Assembly (NCBI GenBank): GCA_013153135.1
Contig: JAADFA010000143.1
Span: 1-6,332, forward strand
Direction of reading: 5' to 3'
Source: Chloroflexota bacterium
GTDB lineage: Bacteria > Chloroflexota > Anaerolineae > Anaerolineales > DRMV01
DNA length: 6,332 bases
Position numbers and translations under genes: made by a program. How positions within the stretch are numbered: position 1 is the stretch's first letter; each line of letters begins with the position of its first letter. The notes beneath the pieces were generated by a model. That model was given only the letters and a program-made list of their open reading frames with translations. It did not search any database and was not told where the DNA came from. Positions 1-5,224 of this stretch are shown here, in pieces.

Positions 1-105
1 GCTCAAGGCGCGTTGTGCCTGGCTCAACGGTGACAGCCCTCTACGCCTTCCTCTCGCTACGTGACATTTCTACAACATTTGCGTGCACCCCCTCAGCATC
101 AGGGC
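1..105. other. Left-edge region with no confident gene
   Basis: No gene can be supported here. One plus-strand frame is open from base 2 to a TGA at 62-64 (20 codons), so this could be the C-terminal tail of a gene lying to the left, but codon use is not distinctive and another plus frame is also open. On the minus strand a frame is open to the left edge with only weak TTG or CTG start options. The stretch holds one arm (31-40) of an imperfect inverted repeat whose other arm overlaps the tRNA promoter. Confidence 0.3.
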
Positions 106-134
106 TTGTCAAAGCGTGCAGCGAGCGCTATAAT
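106..134 (+). promoter_or_regulatory. Sigma70-type promoter of the tRNA-Gln gene
   Basis: The -35 box is TTGTCA (106-111), one mismatch from TTGACA. It is followed by a 17-bp spacer and a perfect -10 box TATAAT (129-134). Transcription would start near 141, about six bases before the mature tRNA 5' end, so the 5' leader removed by RNase P would be very short. The spacing and match are what is expected of a strong constitutive housekeeping promoter. Confidence 0.88.
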
Positions 135-146
135 AAGAAGCGCCGC

Positions 147-218
147 TGGGGGCTCGTCTAAGTGGCAGGACAGCGGACTTTGGATCCGTATGTGGTGGTT
201 CGAGTCCACCGCCCCCAG
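147..218 (+). tRNA. tRNA-Gln (anticodon TTG)
   Basis: A complete cloverleaf of 72 nt can be folded. The acceptor stem pairs TGGGGGC (147-153) with GCCCCCA (211-217), with discriminator G218. The D arm spans 156-171. The anticodon stem is GCGGA (173-177) with TCCGT (185-189), closed by a G-T pair. The anticodon loop is CTTTGGA with anticodon TTG at 180-182, reading CAA and CAG. The variable loop is four bases. The T arm pairs GGTGG (194-198) with CCACC (206-210) around loop TTCGAGT. The 5' T and 3' CCCCCAG are typical of bacterial glutamine tRNAs. The 3' CCA is not encoded (the genome reads CCT at 219-221) and must be added by CCA transferase. It has its own promoter and terminator, so it is a single-gene unit. 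Confidence 0.95.
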
Positions 219-228
219 CCTTGAGCCC

Positions 229-257
229 AAGCCCCGAGATGGGGCTTTTTCTTTTTT
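229..257 (+). terminator. Rho-independent terminator of the tRNA gene
   Basis: A perfect 7-bp stem, AAGCCCC (229-235) with GGGGCTT (241-247), encloses the five-base loop GAGAT. It runs into a T-tract at 246-257 broken by a single C at 251. It lies 11 bases after the tRNA. The hairpin has no T-tract on the minus side, so it should act only on the plus strand. The TAA of the convergent GT4 gene (256-258) lies within the end of the T-tract. Confidence 0.92.
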
Positions 258-1473
258 AGAACAGAAGAGGCACGTCCTCCGAGTGCCACCACCGCGTCCA
301 CCAGCGGCGCCACCAGGGTACCTGGTGTTGGCGATGTTGGCGGATCAGTCGCTCATATTCCGACACCAATGCTCGAGTCGTATGCCGAATGTCGAACGCG
401 GACGCGGCCTGGCGGGCTTGCTCGCCCAAGCGTCGCCGTAAAGCGCCATCCCCAACCAGGCGCCCTAACGCACTCGCAAAAGCAGCCACATCCTTCTCAA
501 CCAACAGTCCCGTCCGGTTATGCTCCACCACTTCCCCCACCCCAGGCGAACGTACCCCAACCACCGGCAAGCCCGAAGCCATGGCTTCTATCACAGATAA
601 TGGATGCACCTCCGTATCCGAAGCCGTAGCAAAAATATCCGCGGCGGCCAAATAACGGGGCACATCCTCATATGGCACCATACCCGCAAAATGAACCCGA
701 TCGGTCAAACGCATATGTTGAACGCGGTCTTGCAAATTTTCCCGTTCTGGGCCATCACCCACAAGCACCAAATGGGCTTGGGGATAAACTTGCGCCATTC
801 CCCAGAAAGCACGCAACAAAAAAGGCAAGTTCTTCTCAGGGCCCAGACGTCCCACGTACATCACCACCACATGCTCGGGCCCTATGCCCCATTGCTCGCG
901 CGCGACGGGCTGAACCGGCTGGGTGAACGCCGTCAAGTCTACGCCGTTCGGAATAACGCGGATATCCGCGTCCACGCCTAAATCACGCAACATTTTCAAT
1001 ACCCCTCGCGACGGCGCGATGGTCAGGTCAATCTCCCGGCAAAACCGTGGCAAATAGGCCCGCAGAGCCATGTCGCCCAATGCCTCAGGAACCAAAGGCA
1101 AATACGCGCGCATGTAGAGGTCATAGCGGGTATGATTGGTAAACACGATAGGAATGTTCACAGGCTTTGCGTACCGTAACGCTAAACGCCCGCTCAAAAA
1201 TGGATGATGAACGTGCACAATATCCATCGCCTGAAGCGCACGACGCGCCTCGGGCGTATAACGCACATTGAGATAAAGCCCGCTACTCGCAAACCGTAAA
1301 GGCAAACCTGGCGACCGTATCACATAGTCGTCATCGTCAGGTTGGGGTTCGCCAAAAGTAAAAATAAAAACCTCATGCCCCCACGAGGTAAGTACCTCGC
1401 GCGTCAAATCAATGTAGTTGGTCACCCCACTGATGTGGGGCCGGTACAAGTCCGCCATCATGCCGATCCGCAT
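256..1473 (-). CDS. GT4-family (GT-B fold) glycosyltransferase
   Basis: 405 aa, the usual size of a single-chain GT-B enzyme. These enzymes transfer a sugar from a nucleotide donor, retaining the anomeric configuration, on the cytoplasmic side of the membrane. The N-terminal acceptor domain opens with MRIGMMADLYRP and the SGVTNY glycine-containing loop (15-20), followed by DIVHVHHP (84-91) and FTNHTRYDLY (111-120). The C-terminal donor domain has IPNGVDL (174-180), YVGRLGPEKN (206-215, conserved Arg209 and Lys214) and the EX7E motif Glu288-Glu296 in EVHPLSVIE. The nearest families are lipid-acceptor GT4 enzymes such as diacylglycerol glucosyltransferases and PimB-type mannosyltransferases; the substrate cannot be decided. 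The start at 1473 is chosen over an ATG at 1542 because MRIGMMADLY is the normal GT4 N terminus and GAGGAGG lies 6 bases upstream. The tail (387-398) is a run of Trp-Trp repeats. Parts of the gene (1141-1200, 47% GC; 1321-1380, 45%) are much poorer in GC than the minus-strand operon downstream. Confidence 0.93.
   Translation of the reverse strand: MRIGMMADLYRPHISGVTNYIDLTREVLTSWGHEVFIFTFGEPQPDDDDYVIRSPGLPLRFASSGLYLNVRYTPEARRALQAMDIVHVHHPFLSGRLALRYAKPVNIPIVFTNHTRYDLYMRAYLPLVPEALGDMALRAYLPRFCREIDLTIAPSRGVLKMLRDLGVDADIRVIPNGVDLTAFTQPVQPVAREQWGIGPEHVVVMYVGRLGPEKNLPFLLRAFWGMAQVYPQAHLVLVGDGPERENLQDRVQHMRLTDRVHFAGMVPYEDVPRYLAAADIFATASDTEVHPLSVIEAMASGLPVVGVRSPGVGEVVEHNRTGLLVEKDVAAFASALGRLVGDGALRRRLGEQARQAASAFDIRHTTRALVSEYERLIRQHRQHQVPWWRRWWTRWWHSEDVPLLF
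280..315 (-). repeat. Three tandem 12-bp units coding a Trp-Trp repeat
   Basis: Read on the minus strand, three successive 12-base units begin TGGTGG: TGGTGGCGCCGC, TGGTGGACGCGG and TGGTGGCACTCG. They encode WWRR, WWTR and WWHS at residues 387-398 of the GT4 enzyme. The repeat is in frame and lies just before the C terminus, and probably arose by slippage or local duplication. Confidence 0.75.
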
Positions 1474-1479
1474 CCCACG

Positions 1480-1486
1480 CCTCCTC
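1480..1486 (-). promoter_or_regulatory. Ribosome binding site of the GT4 gene
   Basis: GAGGAGG on the minus strand lies 6 bases before the ATG at 1473. This is close to an ideal Shine-Dalgarno sequence and is the main reason for preferring the 1473 start over the upstream in-frame ATG at 1542. Confidence 0.8.
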
Positions 1487-1511
1487 ACGCAACAGCCGAA
1501 CCGTTGGCATG

Positions 1512-1542
1512 AGTGTACCATTGCCTGCCCAGCGCGGTACAA
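1512..1542 (-). promoter_or_regulatory. Possible promoter of the GT4 gene
   Basis: On the minus strand TTGTAC (1542-1537) and TACACT (1517-1512) are separated by 19 bases and resemble -35 and -10 boxes. The transcript would begin near 1505, leaving a leader of about 30 bases that contains the ribosome binding site. The spacer is longer than ideal and the -35 match is only partial, so this is a weak call supported mostly by position. Confidence 0.35.
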
Positions 1543-1543
1543 T
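1538..1543 (+). promoter_or_regulatory. -10 box of the DUF123 gene, probable leaderless transcript
   Basis: TACAAT matches the TATAAT consensus at five of six positions and ends six bases before the ATG at 1550. Transcription would therefore start at or next to the start codon. No Shine-Dalgarno sequence precedes the gene, since the six bases between are GGGCTT. No good -35 is visible: the best at the right distance is TGTACC or GTACCA around 1514-1520. A -10 box placed 6-7 bases before a start codon is the known signature of leaderless mRNAs. Confidence 0.45.
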
Positions 1544-1549
1544 GGGCTT

Positions 1550-2071
1550 ATGTCGCGCTATGAACCCTGGCCCGCGCGGCCGGGGGCTTATGTGCTTCTC
1601 TTGCGCCTTGGGCGCGGGCAATGGATCAAGTTCGCGCGCGGACGTGGCGCATGGTTCCCTGCGGGGTGGTATGCGTACGCAGGCCAAGCGCGGGGCCCTG
1701 GTGGGTTGCGCGCGCGATTGGGCCGCCATTGGCACGGTCCGCAGCGACGCCACTGGCACATCGACCACCTTCGCGCGTACGCGCAACCCGTGGGATGGCT
1801 CTACACCCTGGACCCGAGCCCAGCCCAACCCTGGGAATGCCGCTGGAGCCAATACCTAGCCGCGCGCCGCGACGCTTTCATCCCTGCACCGGGGTTTGGC
1901 GCAAGCGACTGCCGCACAGGCTGCCGCGCGCACTTGATCGCGTTCCCTTTTACCACGCCGCTCGAGGGCCTTATCTTCCATCTATGCGGTCTGACGCCGC
2001 GCGCGGTGGCCGCGCTGGCCCCCTACGCCACGCGTGGCTCAAGCCGTCACTCGGCCACTGCCCAGGACTAA
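1550..2071 (+). CDS. DUF123 / GIY-YIG nuclease-superfamily-like protein
   Basis: 173 aa. The conserved features of DUF123 are present in order: GAYVLLL (12-18), GWYAYAGQA (39-47, equivalent to the YIG strand), RLGRHWHG (56-63), HWHIDHL (68-74), EC (97-98), FGASDCRTGC (116-125) and HL (128-129). DUF123 is a small domain related to the GIY-YIG nuclease fold. It occurs alone or fused to endonuclease III in archaea and thermophilic bacteria. Its biochemical function is not established, and a role in nucleic acid processing is only inferred from the fold. The start at 1550 gives the family's normal N terminus; an earlier in-frame ATG at 1418 would run through the divergent promoter region and into the GT4 gene. 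The CapA-like gene begins 25 bases after the stop codon and has its own ribosome binding site, so the two are probably co-transcribed. The last ~25 residues lie outside the domain and appear unstructured. Confidence 0.88.
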   Translation: MSRYEPWPARPGAYVLLLRLGRGQWIKFARGRGAWFPAGWYAYAGQARGPGGLRARLGRHWHGPQRRHWHIDHLRAYAQPVGWLYTLDPSPAQPWECRWSQYLAARRDAFIPAPGFGASDCRTGCRAHLIAFPFTTPLEGLIFHLCGLTPRAVAALAPYATRGSSRHSATAQD

Positions 2072-2083
2072 ACGCAGCCCGTC

Positions 2084-2089
2084 AGGAGG
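2084..2089 (+). promoter_or_regulatory. Ribosome binding site of the CapA-like gene
   Basis: AGGAGG lies 7 bases before the ATG at 2097. It decides the start, because the longer reading frame from 2034 would overlap the end of the DUF123 gene and would place a charged 21-residue extension ahead of an otherwise normal signal peptide. Confidence 0.82.
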
Positions 2090-2096
2090 CAAGGTC

Positions 2097-3740
2097 ATGC
2101 GTCGCTGGTTATTCCTTGGATGGCTGCTTATTATCCCGGCTGCGTGCAGCGGGTGGAAAGGGGCCGTAGCCCAACCCGCGCCGCTCGCGACGCCCGCTGC
2201 ACAGGCCACAGTTACCCCCTTTCAGCCCCAACCCCCAACACCTCCTCGCCGCCCCACGCCTACTCCCCTCGCGCGGCGTGTCGCCTTGGCCCCTGACGTG
2301 CCCCAAACCTTCGCGCGCGTCCCTCTGCCCCAAGGCTGGCAATGGAGCGCAGACCCCACTCAGGCCGACCTCATCTGGACATGGGCCTCTGAGGACCAAG
2401 CCGCGGTCGCGCACTGGACGTTGGTGGTCGTGGCCCCATTCCCGACCTTTGTCGATGGCGTGCGCCTCGAGGATGTGCGCGCGTTTTGGCAAGGCCATGA
2501 CACCGCCCCTTGGCCACATCAACCCCCGCTCCTGATGAGCACGGACACCGCCACCATCTTGCGCGCCCGATGGGGACCACCCGCGGCAGGACGTGTCCGG
2601 CTACTCCCAAGCAACGCGCTCCTGGAGACCGCGTGGCGCAACCGGCCGACATGGGCCATCATCCCCTGGCAAGACGTGGACCCTCGCTGGAAAATTCTAC
2701 GCGTGGACGGCCGGGAACCCTGGCACAACGACTATCCGTTGCACCTCCCCCTGGGCGTGCAGGGCCCCGCCGCCACGCAGCCCGACGCGCCGAAACCACC
2801 CTCGAACTTCAACCCAAACCGTCTCACCCGCGTCGCGTTAACCGGGGTGACCGCGTTGGTCCGGGCCACCGCGTGGCTGATGGAGATCAAGGGCATCACC
2901 TACCCTGCGGAAGACATCGGTCCGCTCCTGGCGAGCGTCGACATCCTGCATATTAACAACGAAGTGCCCTTTGACCCGGACTGCCCACCGCCCAACCCAC
3001 GACAACCCGACCTGCGATTTTGCAGCGCGCCCAAATACATCGGCTTGCTCGAAGCCATCGGGACTGACGTGGTTGAGCTCGCTGGAGATCACATGAATGA
3101 CCGCGGTCCAGACGCGGTGTATTACACCCTTGATATGTATCGCGCGCGTGGGTGGGCCTACTATGGTGGGGGCGAAAACTGGGAGGACGGTTGGCGACCC
3201 GCCAAGTTTGAGCACAACGGCAATCGCATCGCGTTTATCGGCTGCAACGTCAAAGGTGGCGGGTACGCACGCGCAGCAGCCGACTATCCTGGTGCAGTGG
3301 CGTGCGATTGGGATCTGCTCACGCAACGGGTGCGCAGCTTGCGGGACGAAGGCTACCTTCCCATTGTCACGTATCAACATTATGAGCTTTACGTTTTTGA
3401 CCCGCCTGAATCCTTCAAGGTCGCGTTCCGCCGCGCGGCCGACGCGGGTGCGGTCATTGTCAGCGGCAGCCAAGCGCACCATCCCCATGGCATGGCTTTC
3501 TATCATGGGGCCCTGCTAATGTACGGTTTGGGGAATTTGTTCTTTGACCAAAAGGGGGCTGTTCCATACGGCGACCAGGCTCTTATTGCAATTCATGTTT
3601 TTTATGAAAATCGCCACGTCAGTACGCAGCTTATTCCCATTTATTTTGTGGACTGGGCCAAGCCGCGGCGCATGACACCTGCGGAAGCCCGTCCTCTGCT
3701 CGAACGTATCTTTGAAGCTAGCGAGTGGCCATGGCCTTAG
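2097..3740 (+). CDS. Exported CapA-family (PGA_cap-like) protein with N-terminal extra domain
   Basis: 547 aa. Residues 1-25 are a signal peptide: MRRW, a hydrophobic core (5-16), a Cys at 17 and an AVA/Q signal peptidase I site at 23-26. Residues ~27-60 are a Pro/Thr/Ala-rich linker. Residues ~62-222 form a separate domain ending in WAIIPWQDVDPRWKILRVDG (186-205); it looks somewhat like a periplasmic-binding-protein lobe, but this is uncertain. Residues ~243-520 match CapA, a calcineurin-like metallophosphatase-fold domain known from poly-gamma-glutamate capsule export: LTGVTALVR (248-256), INNE (286-289), AGDHMNDRG (329-337), YQHYE (426-430), GSQAHHPHG (457-465) and YGLGNLFFDQ (476-485). 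The usual Asp of the first GD motif is Val251, and the usual Asn before His332 is Asp331, so metal binding may differ from classical CapA. No capB, capC or capE genes are in view, so a capsule role is not supported by context. Bases 3541-3660 are only 45% GC. The stop codon overlaps that of the convergent gene. Confidence 0.9.
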   Translation: MRRWLFLGWLLIIPAACSGWKGAVAQPAPLATPAAQATVTPFQPQPPTPPRRPTPTPLARRVALAPDVPQTFARVPLPQGWQWSADPTQADLIWTWASEDQAAVAHWTLVVVAPFPTFVDGVRLEDVRAFWQGHDTAPWPHQPPLLMSTDTATILRARWGPPAAGRVRLLPSNALLETAWRNRPTWAIIPWQDVDPRWKILRVDGREPWHNDYPLHLPLGVQGPAATQPDAPKPPSNFNPNRLTRVALTGVTALVRATAWLMEIKGITYPAEDIGPLLASVDILHINNEVPFDPDCPPPNPRQPDLRFCSAPKYIGLLEAIGTDVVELAGDHMNDRGPDAVYYTLDMYRARGWAYYGGGENWEDGWRPAKFEHNGNRIAFIGCNVKGGGYARAAADYPGAVACDWDLLTQRVRSLRDEGYLPIVTYQHYELYVFDPPESFKVAFRRAADAGAVIVSGSQAHHPHGMAFYHGALLMYGLGNLFFDQKGAVPYGDQALIAIHVFYENRHVSTQLIPIYFVDWAKPRRMTPAEARPLLERIFEASEWPWP

Positions 3741-5224
3741 CGCGCAGCCGGGGTGGGGCATGGCTGCCAGCGATACACCACCATGTTCTCGCCGCCCAGT
3801 TTAGGGGCAAAAGGAGCGCGGGTTACAAACAAAGGTGTGGAACATGCGTCCAGGCGTTCATACCAGCCGGGGAACGTGACCAAATAGCGAGCTTGCTGGG
3901 TCACGAGCCAACGCGCCAAGGCTTCTTCATCCCGAATAAACGGAATGACCTCAGGCGAAAGCAAACCTGCCAAGTCGGCCAGGGGCTGCGGCGCGTAGTA
4001 ACCCAAGGCGCCGATATCGTGCGCGGCCACCACCGCGTCCGGTGGTACATGCTGGGCCACCCAGCGCGCGGTATCCACCATTTCGCTCTCGATAAACGCG
4101 ACATCCCAGGCAAACGCACGCGCGCCCAGGGGCAAAAAGCCCACCGTTAGCCCCAAGGCCAGGGCAATTCCCGCGAACTGCAAGCGCCGCGCGCGCCCCT
4201 GCTGAGCCGCACGCGCCCACCGCTGCCACGCGAGCACGCCCGCAAGCACCACGGCCGGGAGCACGGGCATTACATAACGGCCGTGTTGATACGTCACGGG
4301 CAGGGCCCAGGCATACGCGCCCGTATGAGTCAACGCCCACAGCAGAAGCAACGAGCTGGGGTCGCGAAACCATCGTGCGCGCGACCCGCGGCGAAGGGAC
4401 ACAAAGCCATTCCCCAAGGCGAACAAAAGCCAAATCCACCCAGGGCCAACCAGGATGGGAAACACAACGCGCGCCCAACGCGATAGCAACGGCCGCTGGC
4501 GCAAAATCGCGTATTCGGCTATCTTGGCTTGCCCCGTGGTCGGCCACCAAACGCCAAGGAGCGCGCGGTGAAACGCGACGTACGCCAGCACGGCCAGGGT
4601 CAAAGGGACGACAAAGCGCGCAACCTTGTGTGCGCGCATCCGCCAAGGGCCAAGCTCGCCCATCGCACGCCACGCGGCGGGCAACGCGAGCAACACGCCT
4701 TCGGGCCGCAGCCAGACCGCGACCCCTGCCGCGAGCCCGGCTAGGCGCCACCGCGGCTGCGGACGGGCCAACGCGGCCAGACTGGCGAAGGCCACCGCCG
4801 CGAACGCGGCCGTTTCCATACCCGAAGCCGCGGCCCAAACCAGGTGCCATTCCCCGAGCACCGCGGCCCACGCGACCCATCGCGCGCGTGGCGTAAGCCC
4901 AGGCCAAGCCCACGCCAAGGTCGCCAACGCGGCCAAAGCCAACGTGCCCCAAACCCACGCGGCGGGCCCTGGGGCACGCAACACCGCCTGGCTCAAGGCC
5001 AAGGCCATGACCCATAGCGGCGCGGTCACGCCTCCGCGCCCCTGGCCATCGGGGCGATAGGCCCAATGGCCTCGCACACGCAACTCCCGGGCATAGGTTT
5101 GATGAATCCAGGCATCATCCAGAGGGAAGCCCGCCCGATACAACCGCATGGACGCGGCCACATAGCCCAGGACCAACCCCAAGGCCACAACAAGGGCGGC
5201 CCCCGCGGCCCAACGTGCCCTCAT
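3737..5224 (-). CDS. Polytopic membrane protein, probable GT-C-fold glycosyltransferase
   Basis: 495 aa with about nine to eleven hydrophobic segments (roughly 5-25, 66-84, 88-107, 116-150, 160-182, 203-223, 250-276, 290-310, 318-334, 349-367), followed by a soluble C-terminal part. GT-C enzymes use polyprenyl-phosphate sugars outside the membrane. The acidic pair Asp36-Asp37 in FPLDDAWIHQTYARE just after the first helix is the position and type of the catalytic motif of this fold. SGMETAAFA (134-142), WLRPEG (171-176) and HGRYVMP (314-320) also recur in such proteins. The tail around VVAAHDIGALGYYAP (398-412) resembles the extracellular domain of bacterial GT-C proteins. Donor and acceptor are unknown. 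The start at 5224 is preferred to a GTG at 5233 because ATG overlaps the upstream TGA as ATGA and GAGGTG lies 8 bases before it, which suggests translational coupling to the FAD-binding gene. Composition is very GC-rich (4681-4740 is 77%). Confidence 0.8.
   Translation of the reverse strand: MRARWAAGAALVVALGLVLGYVAASMRLYRAGFPLDDAWIHQTYARELRVRGHWAYRPDGQGRGGVTAPLWVMALALSQAVLRAPGPAAWVWGTLALAALATLAWAWPGLTPRARWVAWAAVLGEWHLVWAAASGMETAAFAAVAFASLAALARPQPRWRLAGLAAGVAVWLRPEGVLLALPAAWRAMGELGPWRMRAHKVARFVVPLTLAVLAYVAFHRALLGVWWPTTGQAKIAEYAILRQRPLLSRWARVVFPILVGPGWIWLLFALGNGFVSLRRGSRARWFRDPSSLLLLWALTHTGAYAWALPVTYQHGRYVMPVLPAVVLAGVLAWQRWARAAQQGRARRLQFAGIALALGLTVGFLPLGARAFAWDVAFIESEMVDTARWVAQHVPPDAVVAAHDIGALGYYAPQPLADLAGLLSPEVIPFIRDEEALARWLVTQQARYLVTFPGWYERLDACSTPLFVTRAPFAPKLGGENMVVYRWQPCPTPAAR

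Noticed and set aside
61..441. Plus-strand open frame of 126 codons across the tRNA
   Set aside because: It reads through the tRNA, its terminator and the antisense of the GT4 gene, has no ribosome binding site and resembles no protein.
1418..1549. N-terminal extension of the DUF123 protein
   Set aside because: It would overlap the GT4 gene and cross the divergent promoter region, and the family domain begins just after ATG 1550.
2838..3506. Minus-strand open frame of 222 codons antisense to the CapA-like gene
   Set aside because: It mirrors the codon structure of the real gene, has no ribosome binding site and no recognisable motif.
3745..3768. Hairpins after the CapA stop (CAGCC/GGCTG and GGCA/TGCC)
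   Set aside because: The stems are only 4-5 bp, no T-tract follows, and they lie inside the convergent gene, so they do not qualify as terminators.
4375..4896. Plus-strand open frame of 173 codons
   Set aside because: It is an Arg/Pro/Ala-rich shadow of the GC-rich GT-C gene on the other strand, with no domain-like pattern.
3951..5066. Minus-strand open frame of 371 codons
   Set aside because: It is a second frame within the GT-C gene kept open by high GC. It is Arg/Gly-rich without membrane segments, whereas the 495-aa frame has the expected helices and motifs.
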